This document shows, in pieces, positions 46,724 through 59,530 of a stretch of 64,000 bases of DNA. A program made the position numbers and the translations under genes. The notes below the pieces were generated by a model. The model saw only the letters and a list, made by a program, of their open reading frames with translations. It ran no database searches and was not told the origin of the DNA. Within the stretch, counting starts at the first letter, position 1. Every line of letters begins with the position of its first letter. Location: positions 44,341,224 through 44,405,223 of the forward strand of contig CM069597.1 of NCBI GenBank assembly GCA_035771175.1. Direction: 5' to 3'. This DNA comes from Paratinospora sagittata (Eukaryota; Streptophyta; Magnoliopsida; Ranunculales; Menispermaceae).

Positions 46724-49700
46724 ATGAATTCTCTCCTCTTCCCTTCATCTCTTCTTACCTTTTCTTCTCTTCATCGTCCTCTGCAATTACATCTTCAACT
46801 TCCTTCTTCTTCTTATTCTTCTCACTATTTCAACAATCCTTATCATCGCCATCGCCTCTCATTCTCATCAAGCCCTTCACTTCTCCGCTCCTTCTCTTCC
46901 TCTGAACCCACCGAAGGCCCAATCTCCGTCATCAACTTCGACGACTTACACGAGAAGGACTGGTCCTTCCTCGAAGAATCCGACCCACCAAACTCCCTCG
47001 ACCGGATAATCTCCGCCGGAGAAATCGGAGACGCTTCGAGGGTTTTGGTCTCAATTGGGTCTGAAGAGTTTATTGATAGATTGGTGGGTGGTGGTGGGTT
47101 AAAGTCCGAATTTTTGCTTGTCGTTCACGATTCTCTGTTTGCTTTGGCTGGGATTAAGGAGAGGCATGATAAGGTTAAGTGCTGGCAAGGGGAGATTGTT
47201 TACGTGCCGGAGAAATGGGCGCCTTTCGACATCGTTTTTCTTTGGTTCTTGCCCGCATTGCCGTTCGAGCTCGATCGGATTCTCGGAGCGCTTGCCGGGC
47301 TTTGTTCTCCAGGTAGAGTTTCTGTAATTTGTTTGCTTATTGGTTGTTTTCTCAAGAAAGGTGCCATGGATTTTTGAGTTTCAAGCCCCAAAGTTTTTAT
47401 TTAATGTTTAGGTTTGTTAATTGTTCTATAGATTTGTACCCTTTTCACTGAGTAGTCTTGTCTTGTTATATGTTCACTTGGGTAGTGCTGTTATACCTTT
47501 GTGTGTCTGCCCTTTAGAGTAAATTAGTATCTCAGATTGCTATGGTGAATTTGATGATACTGTTACATGTGATATGATGTAGGTGTTAGCATAGTCCCAC
47601 ATCATCTGAGTACAATTATGATGTACAATGTACAAGTCATGGGCAATCCTCTTTTTGCGAGCCGGTTTTCAAGGATGAGTTAGGTCCATGGGCTTTATCA
47701 TGGTATTAGAGCAAGAATGTATCAGGGACGTGTCGAGTGACTCGCCCTAGTGCCGAGGGAGAGTATTAGCATACCCTCACATCACTTGGGTACAATGGCA
47801 ATGTGCAATGTATAAGTCGTGGAAACCTTCTCCTTGCAAGTTGGGCTTTAAGGATGAGTTAGGACCATGGGCTTTATCAATAGGATGGTGTTGGAGGGAC
47901 TGCATGCTAAACTTAGCTGGTATACTCTCACGCCCAAGTCCCTTGGATCATCCTAGAGCCACCCATTACACGTGGCTTTAGGATGATCGAAGGGGCTCAG
48001 GTGTGTGAGTACAACAACTAAGTTTAGCACCTGAGTCCCTTTTTCATTTTCTTGTGATATGTATGTCCATAGTGGCCGCTTAATTAAGAAATCTACAAGG
48101 AATTAATAAGGGTAACAACGGAATTTTAGTGAAGTTGATTGTGAAATGCAACGAGGGCGGGCCTTGGTGTAATAATCGAGGTTTTTCAGTTGTGGCTTGA
48201 AGATCACATATCTGAATCCAAAAATTGCCTCTTTGCATCGTAGAAATAAGTTTGTGTACATTACCCGTTTCCTAATGGTGGGAATCTTAGGCACTAAGTA
48301 CAATTATAGTGAAGATGTGAGTTGGCTAAACCCTTGGTATCGTTTTTTTTTGACAAGAAACATGTAGATATATATATATATATATATTATAAAACGAAGT
48401 GGCTATGAACAGTAGCTTACAAAATGTTCATATGGGATGAGTTATCCCAACAGAACACAAACTGGTCTAAATATTTACATAGATTCCAAAATAGCCCTAC
48501 TGTTCCTCAACCATTCACTAATATTATATCCCCTAGCTAGTTTGCTCACACTTATCCAATATGCAAACCAAAAAACAGAATTGCCCCAAACTGTCATACA
48601 AGTTCATTACATCATTAAAAATCCTAGCATTTCTTTCTTTCCAAATTGCCCATATAACAGCGAAAACCGCAACTCTCCAGTAACATTTCAGTTTTCCCAA
48701 AACAGTATTTGGAAAGCAAATAGGAGCAGCTGCATTTGGTTTGGTGAAGCCACTATGAATTGATTCCCATCTTCTCCAAATTTCTTCAGCAAATTCACAC
48801 TCCCAGAACAAATGTCGACAGCTTTCTTCATTTTTCCTTAGCAGTGTTATGAGGAACTTCAGCCCCAGAGGCATCAGACTCCTCCGCCATATCTGCCCAA
48901 CGTCGAGTTTGAGGAGTGGGTTTGAGCATCCTGGCGATTATTTCCTCCTCCTCACTTGTCGCCACGTCCATCAACGGGGATTTAGGCACTCAAATGTCCT
49001 CCGGGCTCGATGGATCTTCCTGATCAGTGGCCGTTGACGACCAACCTTCGAGTTTCCATTTGTCTGACTTCGGCGGGCCTCTCTGCGATGGGGTCCGAGC
49101 ATTATTGGACTTTTTCCTTCGGTGATAAGCTCGTATTAGGTTGGGCTCGCCTTTATGATTAAGATCTTCTGGTGTGACTCCTTCTTTACTTGGTATCATT
49201 AGAAAAGGGTTTTAGTAAGTTGATAATGTTTAAGATAGTGAACAAATGTTATCATTCCACGAGGATAAAGTTTCATCAAACTCAAATTATATGTTTATAC
49301 CTATCAAAAGATAAATTCAAATTATAATTGCCTAAAGTATTTGTAGTTCCCTACTTTCTTTTGCTTGGTATAATCTACGAAGACATGTCAGCATGTTTGG
49401 ATTTGAAGTCCTTAGTTTTTTAGATCACTAGACAAGTCAATGCGCCTCTCTCTGTGCGTGAATTTTTCATATTTCTTATAGCTAAGGCCTGAAGTTGAAA
49501 TTGAAATTGACTCGCTTTTAGAAAAACTTCACTTTCAAATTGCAAAAGCTATAACTCAGGGGGACAAGAATTTCTACGTCACTTGAACTTGGAGGTGATT
49601 AACTCTCAACTGTTGTTACTATACCCCCAAAAATATATCTAGTTCCAGAGAATAAACAAAAGTTTTATTGTAAAGTTTCTAAAATTTGAGCAAAAATTTT

Positions 49701-50560
49701 AGTTGGGGAAATTTAGTATTTTTTTAGAAGGCACTTTCACTGTTTTGACAAGTTTGAACCACTTTCCAAGACAATAGCAAATATGTTTCTAAGTGGATAC
49801 TTAAACAAAAAATGTAAATTCCAAGCTTCTATGAACTATGATATGCCTTTGCCTTGTAGCTGCTCTGTGGAATTTTCAATCAGTACTCTACTCTAATAAT
49901 ATGAATATGGTTTTGTTCACAGCATCTTCCCCAATCATTACGAATAACAAGACTAAGATAACACAATTATGAGGCATCGCATTAGCATAATTTCCTTAGC
50001 AATCATGTTTTGCTAGTACATACAATGTAAATTGGCTCATGTCTTCACCTTCATATCTGTACACACATGAAAAGAAAGTAATTTTAGTTGATGAATCCTG
50101 TCATTGCTTGTTTTATCTTAAGTCATCGAGGTCAAACAAATTTGAGGAAACTTCGTTATTGGTCTCTTTGTGGTCTCATTCGCTGGTGTATAATCATTTA
50201 AAGTAGTATAATGAAGGGTGCTTCACTGTGTGTTTGGTGCCACTTCCTGGTGTAATAAGTTAATTGTAGCTTTATCACATTTGTCTTTTGCTCGATAGAT
50301 ACCATTTCCCAATCATGCTTTCAATTCTAATTACATTTACTGTAGGTGCAAGAATCGTAATCAGTCATCCACAAGGACGAGAAGTTCTGGACCAGCAACG
50401 AAAAGAGTACCCTGATGTGGTGATCTCCGATCTGCCGGATAGCATAACTTTAGAGAAGGTTGCAGCCAATAATTCTTTTGAGCTATCTGAATATGTTGAT
50501 GAGCATGAGTTTTACCTTGTGGTTCTAAGGTTTTGTGAATCAGATTTCTTGGCTGCGTAG
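46724..50560 (+). CDS. plastid-targeted SAM-dependent-methyltransferase-like protein
   Basis: Two exons, 46724-47312 and 50346-50560, joined at CCAG|GTAGAG ... TGTAG|GTGC. Together they give 804 nt (267 aa) in one frame. Residues 1 to about 60 are Ser/Leu/His-rich and lack acidic residues, as in plastid transit peptides. The rest looks like the core of a class I methyltransferase: a VLVSIGS strand-loop (motif I position), FDIVFLWFLPALP (motif IV position), a LCSPGARIVISHP strand-turn and a final FYLVVLRF strand. The usual GxGxG is not seen, so SAM binding is uncertain. I recognise it as a conserved uncharacterised plant protein annotated as methyltransferase-like. Substrate unknown. The 3-kb intron is filled with transposon pieces. 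It is divergent from CMT3 and convergent with the next gene. Confidence 0.85.
47584..47879 (+). mobile_element. complete TRIM element in the intron of the methyltransferase-like gene
   Basis: Two ~117-bp direct repeats, 47584-47700 (TGTTAGCATAGTCCCACATC ... GGGCTTTATCA) and 47764-47879 (TATTAGCATACCCTCACATC ... GGGCTTTATCA), bound a 63-bp core. The core begins TGGTATTAGAGC (47701-47712), one base off the plant initiator-Met-tRNA primer site TGGTATCAGAGC. It ends in a purine tract (GCCGAGGGAGAG) before the second repeat. Flanks GTAGG (47579-47583) and ATAGG (47880-47884) match at four of five bases, as a target duplication would. No protein is coded; it would need enzymes from another element. 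Confidence 0.85.
47906..48028. repeat. long hairpin: 57-bp arms with a 9-nt loop
   Basis: Arms 47906-47962 and 47972-48028 are about 80% complementary (outer GCTAAACTTAG/CTAAGTTTAGC perfect, inner GGATCATCCTAGAGCCAC nearly perfect) around the loop CCATTACAC. This is the size and shape of a small MITE or of a young miRNA-like hairpin. It lies in the intron of a gene on the + strand, so it could be transcribed with it. Confidence 0.75.
48342..49188 (-). mobile_element. truncated, rearranged LINE with a perfect 9-bp target duplication
   Basis: On the minus strand, 48533-48840 encodes the C-terminal zinc-binding end of a LINE reverse-transcriptase protein (CRHLFWECEFAEEIWRRW ... VIWAIWKERNARIFND). 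The 3' end is a poly(A), seen as T9 at 48343-48351. It is flanked by CTTGGTATC at 48333-48341 and 49189-49197. Upstream on the same strand (48850-49188) is a different protein-like segment (KGEPNLIRAYHRRKKS, a stop, then RRWADMAEE) that may be ORF1-derived or from another source. Most of ORF2 is missing, so the element is dead. Confidence 0.8.
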
Positions 50561-52602
50561 ATTGTTAACGATGCCTATTTGAATTTTTGGTCCTTTGCTC
50601 CAAGCTAGAGTTAGTCCAGGAGTTCCCTCTGCAAGAATTGAGGTTGTTGTTGCAGTTTTGTAACTTGTTTCATTCACGCTTTAAAAATATGTAATTTGCA
50701 TCTATTTTTCACCAATCTTGCTTCTAATGGATCCCTCTGTCATGTTTATCATCAAATTTCTGCATCAGATTTGTTCAAGTTTTAGGATCAACATTCATAT
50801 CTTAAGCACCCTTTTTGAAAAACAACTTGCCTGAATCAATCAAATATCAATCATAGGATGATACTTGATTGTCATTAAATTGGATGTTGAACTTTGCAAG
50901 CTGAAAAAGAAAAAGTAATTAATTTGTTCTAAGTATGGTCAAAATGATTGATAATGATTGTCCTAAAAGACCCAATACTTTAAGTTTGTTCAAGATTGGT
51001 GAATTTTGAAAAGTCTCTTGCATGTTCTTATCATAAAAAATTAAAAAAAAGTTTGAATTAGCATTTAATTATTGACCAAATGAATTCATAGGTGTACCGA
51101 GTGACCAATCAAAACACTATTAAAAAAAAATGCCTTATTCTAGAAACTGAAGTTTCAAGTTCTAAGGATTTGAAAGGGAAACATAAACGAGTGGAAGTTG
51201 ATGAAACGTGTAAAGTAAAGGAAAAGGGGGAATGCATGTATTTTAAAATTTGACCTATGAATTTCAAAAGCTACATGACTTACATCATTGCATACTTCAA
51301 ATCAGAAGCTTTAGGGTCTTGTAAGGTTACATCACATTTCAATTTCCAATTCTGGAATACATTTTACATGATACAATTTAAAATACAGAAATACAATGCA
51401 GGTAAAACTTATGGGCTACTAGAGCCAACTCGGGCAACTTAGGTTTACAACAGGCTAACACTTGCAAGATAAAAGGTCTCGTTTACAACATTCAAGATTA
51501 TCCCTTTATTTAATAAATCTTGTTATTATAAGAAGTTAAACCCTTAAACCCTAGTTGCAAAAATGCTAAGAGTCTGAGGCAACCACCAAGACAAAGTGCT
51601 GTTGGCTTGCTTTAGGGTTTATTTGATTTCTAATCTAAATATAATTTTTATTTTTTGAAGTGAAAAGGCTATAAATTATAAAAAAAAACTCAACATTTTC
51701 TTTTAAGAAAAAGAAAACAAATTTGCACGCATGTAATAATCACTCCTTTCTTCTCCCAACTCTCATCCTTTCTTTTAAGACCTAGATTCAAACTCCCTCT
51801 TTTGAGTAGGTATTGCTGCACAATAACTAATAATAGCCACTCAATTAATTATTCACAAACAACTTTACCATCAATTATGCAATATGCAGTTCTCCTAGAC
51901 CCCTATAAAGTTAACGTAGGTTCAATATAATAATGCTGTCTAAGTTATGATGATCTTTCCTCCTCCTTTCTAACTCTTCCCATCTTTTCTGATTGACAAA
52001 AGCCAAAAACTTATCCTTTTTTCCCCCCCACTATCGACCAGGTTCTCTCAATTACATTCCATCATTCCACAAGTGAACTTCTCCACGTGAATTACTTCTC
52101 TACTATATCTCATCATAATTCCTTTCCCTGCTTCAATTTGCAGCTATTAACATTAAAAAAAAAAAAAAAAAAGGCTTCGGAGCTATTTCATTAGAACTTC
52201 CTCACCAAACAAGTTCAACAGATGCACTAGTATCACACCTTGAGCCGTTGGCAAGAGGCCTGCAGAACAATGGCTGCAAAAGAATTGTATGTGCTCAGAA
52301 ATAGCAAACAACAAATAGTTCATTAACGATGAAGCAAAAGAGAGAAAAGCGCACCTCATACAATAAAATCTTGAAACAATATACCACTCTGAAAATTTTC
52401 TCTACAATCGATAAGAAAAAGCAACAGGGATGGGAAGAAAAGAAAAAAAAAAACTGACGGAGAATATATGTAAAAATTTGGGATTCTCACAGTCACAGAA
52501 GAAGATTATTGTCTACTTGAGATACAAGAGCTCAAACTTACACAACCGAAGAAGGATGCAGGGATTGAATATTTCTCCAGCAGCCTCCTTGACTTCTTCC
52601 TT
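50561..52602. other. shared 3' intergenic region of two convergent genes
   Basis: AT-rich DNA with no gene-like frame. It holds both 3' UTRs. An A20-like run (52156-52172) and poly-A/T tracts occur; no transposon is recognised. Confidence 0.5.
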
Positions 52603-55600
52603 TTAACAGTTTGTCAAGAATGAAAATCTTGTCCCATTATTTGCCGAAAACAAGCTGTATTCTTCGATAGTCGTTTCTTTCTTCGAGCATGGAAAACCAG
52701 ACTTTGGATGATCGGTGGACGAAGACTTCAAAGAAAAGTTCCCAACGGCTGCCTCTTTCAAAGAGTCTGGAGGAGAGTTTGCCACAGCTATTGGTCCACC
52801 GAAATGGAATAATGAGAAGTTTGTACTGTCATTATGCATATTGAAGGAGTTCCCGTTTTGGCCTAGTGATGGTGCTGCTGCACATGTAGCCTCACCGCTT
52901 CCAACGGGCCTCTCGCTGTGATGTTCACTTGGTGCATTAATGGGTTCATGCACTCCGTGTAGCTTTGAGTTCTTGGTTTGCTCCTTCGGGTTTGCAAAAC
53001 TAGGTTTGTTGATTTGCTGATAGGCTGGAAGATGACCCATATTAAGCATTGAAGTTGGTAAGGCTTGGACGACACCGTACTGCATGCAGAAGTGTGATGG
53101 CTGGTTCACAGGTAGACCATATCCCAGAGGGCTGCTGAAGACATAACGACTAGGTTGAGGAAATGACGTTAGTCCATTGGCAGGAGCTGCTGACCAAGAA
53201 GCTGGGTTTTGATGGTAGTATGGCACTGCTGAAGGAGTAGTAATAACTGGCAAATGTATCCCTTGATTGTGCATTGGAGGGACCATGTGGTGCTGCAGAG
53301 AGGAGCTCACATCAACAGTGATCCTACCGTTCTCAATATTGGCAGCACCTTTTGGTGGTGGTGCTCCGACTGGACAGCTAGCCACAGGGAATCCAGCAGT
53401 TGTCCCATTTGAAAAAGAGTCTCCTCCATTTGTCATGTTCTTGTCATCTGACACATCATACAAGCATTTTTGAAATCCATTTTCACCAAATGTTGAAGTG
53501 TCTCTTCCTTCCGACTGTTGACTGGTATCTTCAGAATCCGATGTTGACCAAGACTCAGCATTTTGAGAACTTGAGGATGCTGTACTGCTGTCCCCCTCAC
53601 TAAGACATGAAGAGCAGTTATCTGAACTGGAACTGCTGCTCATATTGGCATCAGAAGGGCCTAGTTCAACTTCCTTCTCACCATCATTCTTTGAGTAATC
53701 AGCAGCAGGGGCAACAGAATCAAATTCATTTGTGCAGCCGTTGCCAGTACCTGGGGTGGGGTTCCTTGATGTTTCTGAAATGTCATCCTCATGATTTTGA
53801 CAATTATTTAAACAACTATTCGTGCCAGAATTTCCATATAGCTCAGCCAATGACTTGAGTGTATTATTAGCATCATTGCTATCTCCATTGCATCTAGCTT
53901 TCTCACATTCATTAGTCTTGAAACAAGATGTCCTCAAGGTAACATCAGAATCTGAATTGCTTCTCGGGTATCTTTTCCGTGATTCCTCAGTTGGCTCCCA
54001 CACTTTCTTTACATGGAATTCTCTACCTGAAGGTATGTTGCTGGAGATGGCCTTGCATTTTGATATTCCACAACTGTCTGGCATGTAGCATCCGTTATTG
54101 TACTTGCTATTGCGATCGAATGACTTGGGCACATCTGATGCAGAATCTGGTTTGTTACTTTTGATCTCCTGACATGCTCTGATTGCAGAAACACGCATGC
54201 CATCCTTTGTCCTGTAGTCACTGTGCAGGTTACAGCCACATGAGTTGAAATCACATCTGTCACGACCCCTGCTTGTAGAGGTATGAAACTTGTCGCTAAA
54301 CTTAGGGCTAGAAGTCCTTGTGTTGAATTTCACAGGATTGTATCTTAGTTGCCTATTCATTCCATTGATGTACCTAGGAGGATTCAATACATATCCACCA
54401 TGTAATCTTGGTTCAGATTCATCAATCATTTCACCGTTCTCATTGCCAACCATAGGTCGGCGGCTATCACACCATTTGGAAGATGAATCCAATTGCATTT
54501 CTTTCCTGAACCTCAGTTTCCGACGAGAAGATTTTGACTGCTCAATTATAAATGACTCGCTCCCATCCCTAGTAATGAGCTCCCCTTCAGTAACATCAAT
54601 TGAGTGCTTCAAACTATCACTTTTCATATTTTTCACTTTCAAAGTGATGTATTCATTAGATGATTTTCCATCTTGGATGACTGAAAAAAGACGCATTTCC
54701 AGCACATTCTCTCCTGTTTCACTTATGGAATCCTCTGAGCTAATATTGTTACTTGGATCCTCATTAACATCTGGAGATGATTCTTCCAAGGACGTCTCGG
54801 TATCTATCAGGCTTTGATTTAATTCAACACAATTCTTTTCTCTCTCCCTCTCTTTACCTTTTAATCTCTCTTTTCTTCTCAGCTTCTTGTCTCTTTCTTT
54901 TGCTCTTTTCCTCTCCTTGCGCTCCTCTTCTTCACGTTTTTCCTTTTCTTCTTCTTCAAGAAGCTTATTCTGTTGAGACACACGGTAATAACAGATAATG
55001 ACATTCAGTAGTTCACTCCTTCAATTGAACTAACCCAAGAAACAAAACCTGATGCAAAGATTCACAATATTATTCTAGCTACCTGCTTTTCCAATGTAAT
55101 GATTTCTTTGCATGCAACATGAACACGCTCTTCCAGCAGTTTTAGTGCAAGACAAACAAATATACTATGTGTATTCTGGCGGGCTGTTCCCTCTCTGAAA
55201 GCCTTCTCTACCTGCACAAGTATTCTTCAAAGAATAAGTTGTAGGACATCTCAATACAGATTGATTTGAATGTAGAACGAGATCTTTTGTAATATTGGCT
55301 TGTAAGGGAGAACCAGTTAATATCCAAAGGGGAATAAGCATGAAATATGACAGCCAAAGATGTACCTGTTCCTTGAAAATGACAGTTGCAGCATCAAGAA
55401 GAAATTCTCGAGCAAGCTCAGGACTCTTCGCATGCTTTTGGGGTCGGGATCCTTCTCCATCAAACTCATTCCCATCCTTGTCGATTGCATCATCATCCTG
55501 CATGAGTCAATGGATGAGGTAATAAACAATATTCAGAACTGTATAATTCTACATTTTTCTTGCCAAAAAAAAAGGTACAAATTATCTAGTACCCTGATGT

Positions 55601-58600
55601 ACAGATAGCTTTTCTTTTACATTTAATTACCTCTTCTTCTTCAGCTTCCTCCGCATGCTCAAAAAACCTTCTAATGCTTTCTCCTTTTGTTATCATCACA
55701 TATCCGTCTCCAACAACAAGCCTACGATGCACACACAGTTGACCCTTCATTGCATGTGCCTTTACAGAAATTTCAGTGCAACGACCATCTAGCCTCCAAG
55801 CCCTCAATGTAATAAAGCACGCACTGAGATCACCAAGGTCAAGGCCACTCACTTGCACAGTTCCATTCATACCAACATCTTCAAATTCCAGAATGTCTGA
55901 TTTTCCTTCTGCTGTTCCAACAGCCCATTCAAAGTGATGGTATGTTCCAACATTGTCGATGAATGATTGACGCCAATCAACTTGGACCATGTCATCAGAA
56001 ACCTAGGAATGATAAGCAGGATACAAGGTCAAATGGCTGTAGAGTATCATTTCCATGACAGTATAGGTAAAAAACTAATCAAAGAGAGAGAGAGAGAAGA
56101 GGACATAATACATGCAAACCAAATCACAATAGAGGGTAGAATAAAAGCTAAATTTTGTTGCAGAAAAGTAAAAAAGACACCTCATACTGAAAGGCTGAAT
56201 CTGCAACACAAAACCAACTGGTGCAGCGAGGTTCTCTCCTCGTGCGCTTCAGCTCCTTTAGCTCCTTAAACTCGCGGATGACATTCCTTCTACAATCTCT
56301 GCAAAACCTCTTGCTGTCAAACCTGTAGCATGAGCATAAATATTCTTAAGAACATCAACACAATGTGGCAAGTAGACCAAATGAGAAGCACAGACAGCTG
56401 GCTCATAAGAAAGTTATGGAAGCACATATGGCATATCATATTCCCAAACACAAAACTATTAACTATTTCTGGGTAGAACTAACCCCAAACCCTTTTCAGC
56501 ATTATCCACTGTAGCCAACATTTACATTCAAGAGATAAAGAATTGGCCTATCACGAAATGCTATTGATTTTTCTACAGCAATTTATTCCTAAAAGCATGT
56601 TGACACCAAAAATTTGAAATCAATAGGCCTGTTGGACGAACTTTGCATCTATAGAAAAGATTGGTCTAACCTCCGCAATGGAAATTCTCAACATGACATA
56701 AAAGAGACAACATATGAAGTATCTTGCCGCCACTAAATTTTGCTAACATCCGCATATATCCTGAATGATGGAGACCTAAAAAGAACTTGATCCCCATTTA
56801 GCAAAAGAAGCATAGTTATCACCAAGTAACACCATCCGGCTTCGAACCATTTGTGAGAATCATCTAAAGTGAAGGACTTACAACTAGATTATCAGGTCTT
56901 ATGATGCAAAACTCTTTCATTTCTTCATAATAGAGTCTGCGCTAGAACTGTAGAAGGTTAATATGATAAAGCTCTGCTGGTTATTTCATTCATGCCCATT
57001 TTATATTAGTGGGCTCTATATCTGCTAGACTGAAGATGAAACTTTAAAAGGTAATAGAGAACAAGATATCTTGAAACTGGCTTTAGCTAATATCAAATAT
57101 TAGCTTTTCTAGTAAGTCAAAAAATGGATAAGGCCAATCTTGGACACCAACTTCAGAATTTGAACATCTTCCTCCCCCGGAAGATAACATAGAATTCCAT
57201 CAAAACTAAATACTATATATGATATCTAATTGAAACCAGTTGAATTTCATTATATAAATTGTAATAAAGTTCAGCTCTAACAGATTTCATTTCAAATAAC
57301 CCTTTGGACAGAGAGAACTGCTGTGAATCAAAAGCAAGTCTCTCAAAACCATCAAAATGCGCAGGCCCATGGCAAGGCTTCTCCTGATCTCAAATAAGCA
57401 TATTAATAATATTGTCTAACATCATTTAATTCAAAACTAGAAGATGGGTGGCTTTGGAACTGTAGAACAATGATCTGGAATTAATGTCATCTAATCCCTA
57501 CAAGGATGTGCATTGCGGCAACTTAAATTAATAATTTCTTCCAACACCAGCATCCACCAGTACTGCCCATTTTTTGTCACATCAAATGACTAAATGCTGA
57601 GCATGAAACACACCTGTACATAAGTCTCTCAATAAAATCCTCTTCCTTCATTCGTAATAAGGACTTTCGAGTTTCATCACCCAGTGCTGACCAGAAATCA
57701 ACAAGTGTGTCACATGAAAGTCTAGCTGTGTGCAGAGCACACGTTTCCCTGGTCCCATGACCTCTTCCATAGTTAGTGATTCCTTGGCTTATCCATCCTC
57801 TACCACCCCCACCACAGGCATCAGGATAAAGCAGTTCTCGTTCCCGTTCTCTCACTCGTGCACTATTGAATACCTGACCAAGTAAAAGGACATGTGTCAA
57901 ACTACAAGAAACAAAAGGCTCGTGGTACATGTTTCTGGTTGGACGATCAGAACAAAAGATAGAAATTTAATATTCTTTTTCTTTAAGGGCGCTTGTGGTA
58001 GAAGAACTTACATTTTGGAGTGCCTTGAGAGACTTTGCACCTAAAAAGCAGTCCAAAAGTGTCAAAATCCCCTCTCGAGTTGCAACAAGACCTCCCCAAG
58101 GGTGAACTGATGGGTCTTGGATGTCATCCTGACAGCTTGAAGACTTCACATTTGATTCACCATCGATCTGATTGCTAAGGGAACCAATTTTGCCAGTGGA
58201 AAGGTGTCTATGTGTCAAAGCTTCCTGCTGCAAGGATTTACCATACATGACAATCTGTGAAAACCCCTCCAGTAGCAATCCATTGCATCTAGAGCAGTAT
58301 AGATTCTTGCGAGCTTGCTCCAAAAGTGTTTGCTTATCAATCCTTAGGAGTTCATGACGGGCACGAGGTGACAACTCACTCCAGAACTGCATTACAGTTA
58401 CAGAAAGAAATGACAGTCAATGTAAGTTCCTCTCATTACCTTGTTGATGAACATAGAAGCATGACCACTATACAAAGCAAATAAATCAAGGTATCCTAAT
58501 TGCACAAACCAAAGAGAACAAAATAAATTCCAATGTGCACTTTCCATGTAGAAGATTAAGATTATGAAACTCTAATAACATGTCCAGCCTTCTTAAGTGC

Positions 58601-59057
58601 CCCAAGGTAAGAAGGTTTTTCATTAGAAAATATATATTATCGTCTTCAACATAGCTCTATTACATCCTCTCTCCCGCAGTTCAAATCATGTTTTACATTA
58701 CAAGTAGATCTGATGCATCATAACACTAGTATATCAGATGAGAAACCTTCTTCATACAATAATCACGCAATAAACAGAGCTCGAACTTCAGAAAAACACG
58801 CCGTCTCGTTCGAGCTGAGGATCCAATCCGAACTCAACAAAAAATGACCTAATTAAATCTAAACCTTACCTAAAATCAAATCAACTTACGATCGTAATGA
58901 ATCAAAAAACAGAATCTACCAGTACCTTCTGAAGCTGATCGTAGGTAACATCGTCACGATGCTTGGACCAGATTCCATTCGCCGAAACCGATCCGGCGGA
59001 GCAGGTTGAAGAATAAGCATTACTGAATTGAGCATTTCTCTGAGCTAGACCAGGCAT
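52603..59057 (-). CDS. plant-conserved coiled-coil protein (NST1-like), 1302 aa, function unknown
   Basis: Eight exons in order: 59057-58926, 58386-58012, 57873-57614, 56322-56181, 56002-55631, 55497-55366, 55211-55083, 54969-52603. All junctions are GT-AG and the 3909 nt stay in one frame. N-terminal module FWSELSPRARHELLRIDK (45-62) is followed by CSRC (75-78). A second related module, FWSALGDETRKSLLRMK (229-245), is followed by CRDC (263-266). Residues 304-427 form a conserved globular block with VDWRQSFIDNVGTYHHFEW. At about 515-560 comes a dense Glu/Lys/Arg coiled coil. The remaining 740 residues are Ser-rich and low in order, with Cys-containing patches. Databases often call such proteins 'stress response protein NST1-like' because of the coiled coil. 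I do not know a tested function. Start Met at 59057 precedes the conserved PGLAQRN. Confidence 0.85.
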
Positions 59058-59530
59058 ATCTTCACGCTCTAGAAGAACCTTCCTTCTTCCTCAATCCTTC
59101 CATCTCCTCCTCACAACTCCGCCGATTCACACCGCTAGTTTCCGATTCAAAACCTACCGATAGATCACAAACAACCACAATCCGATCCAGAAACTCAGAT
59201 TCCACGCGTATTTCAACGATAAACAATAGCGGATACAAAAATAATCTGAGATTTTCAGATCGAAATGGATTAATCCGGAGATGAATCCGATAATTTCCTG
59301 ATTCGAATCCGACGATTTGATCAGATCGGAACTTGAATCGATCAGATGAATTCGAAATTGAGGAAGATTTTGAGACCAGAAACGGAGGCGATGGAGGGGT
59401 TTTTCTCTTCCTGATGAGATTTGGTGATTTGCGTTTATATGCAGAGAAGAATTTTAGAGAGAGAGAGAGAGAGACCTCCAATCTCACGGTACAAAAGCTG
59501 GAACAAACTCGCATAGGGACTTCCATCTTA
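59058..59530 (-). promoter_or_regulatory. 5' leader and promoter region with a GA repeat
   Basis: The likely 5' UTR of the coiled-coil protein gene. A (GA)n run (59456-59475) reads as CT-rich on the gene strand, a common feature of plant leaders. The frame in the same region (59062-59526, minus) has no Met context or domain and is not called a gene. Confidence 0.45.

Noticed and set aside
54290..54817. 175-codon frame on the plus strand
   Set aside because: It is the antisense shadow of the large last exon of the 1302-aa protein gene, whose own frame is supported by joined exons and composition.
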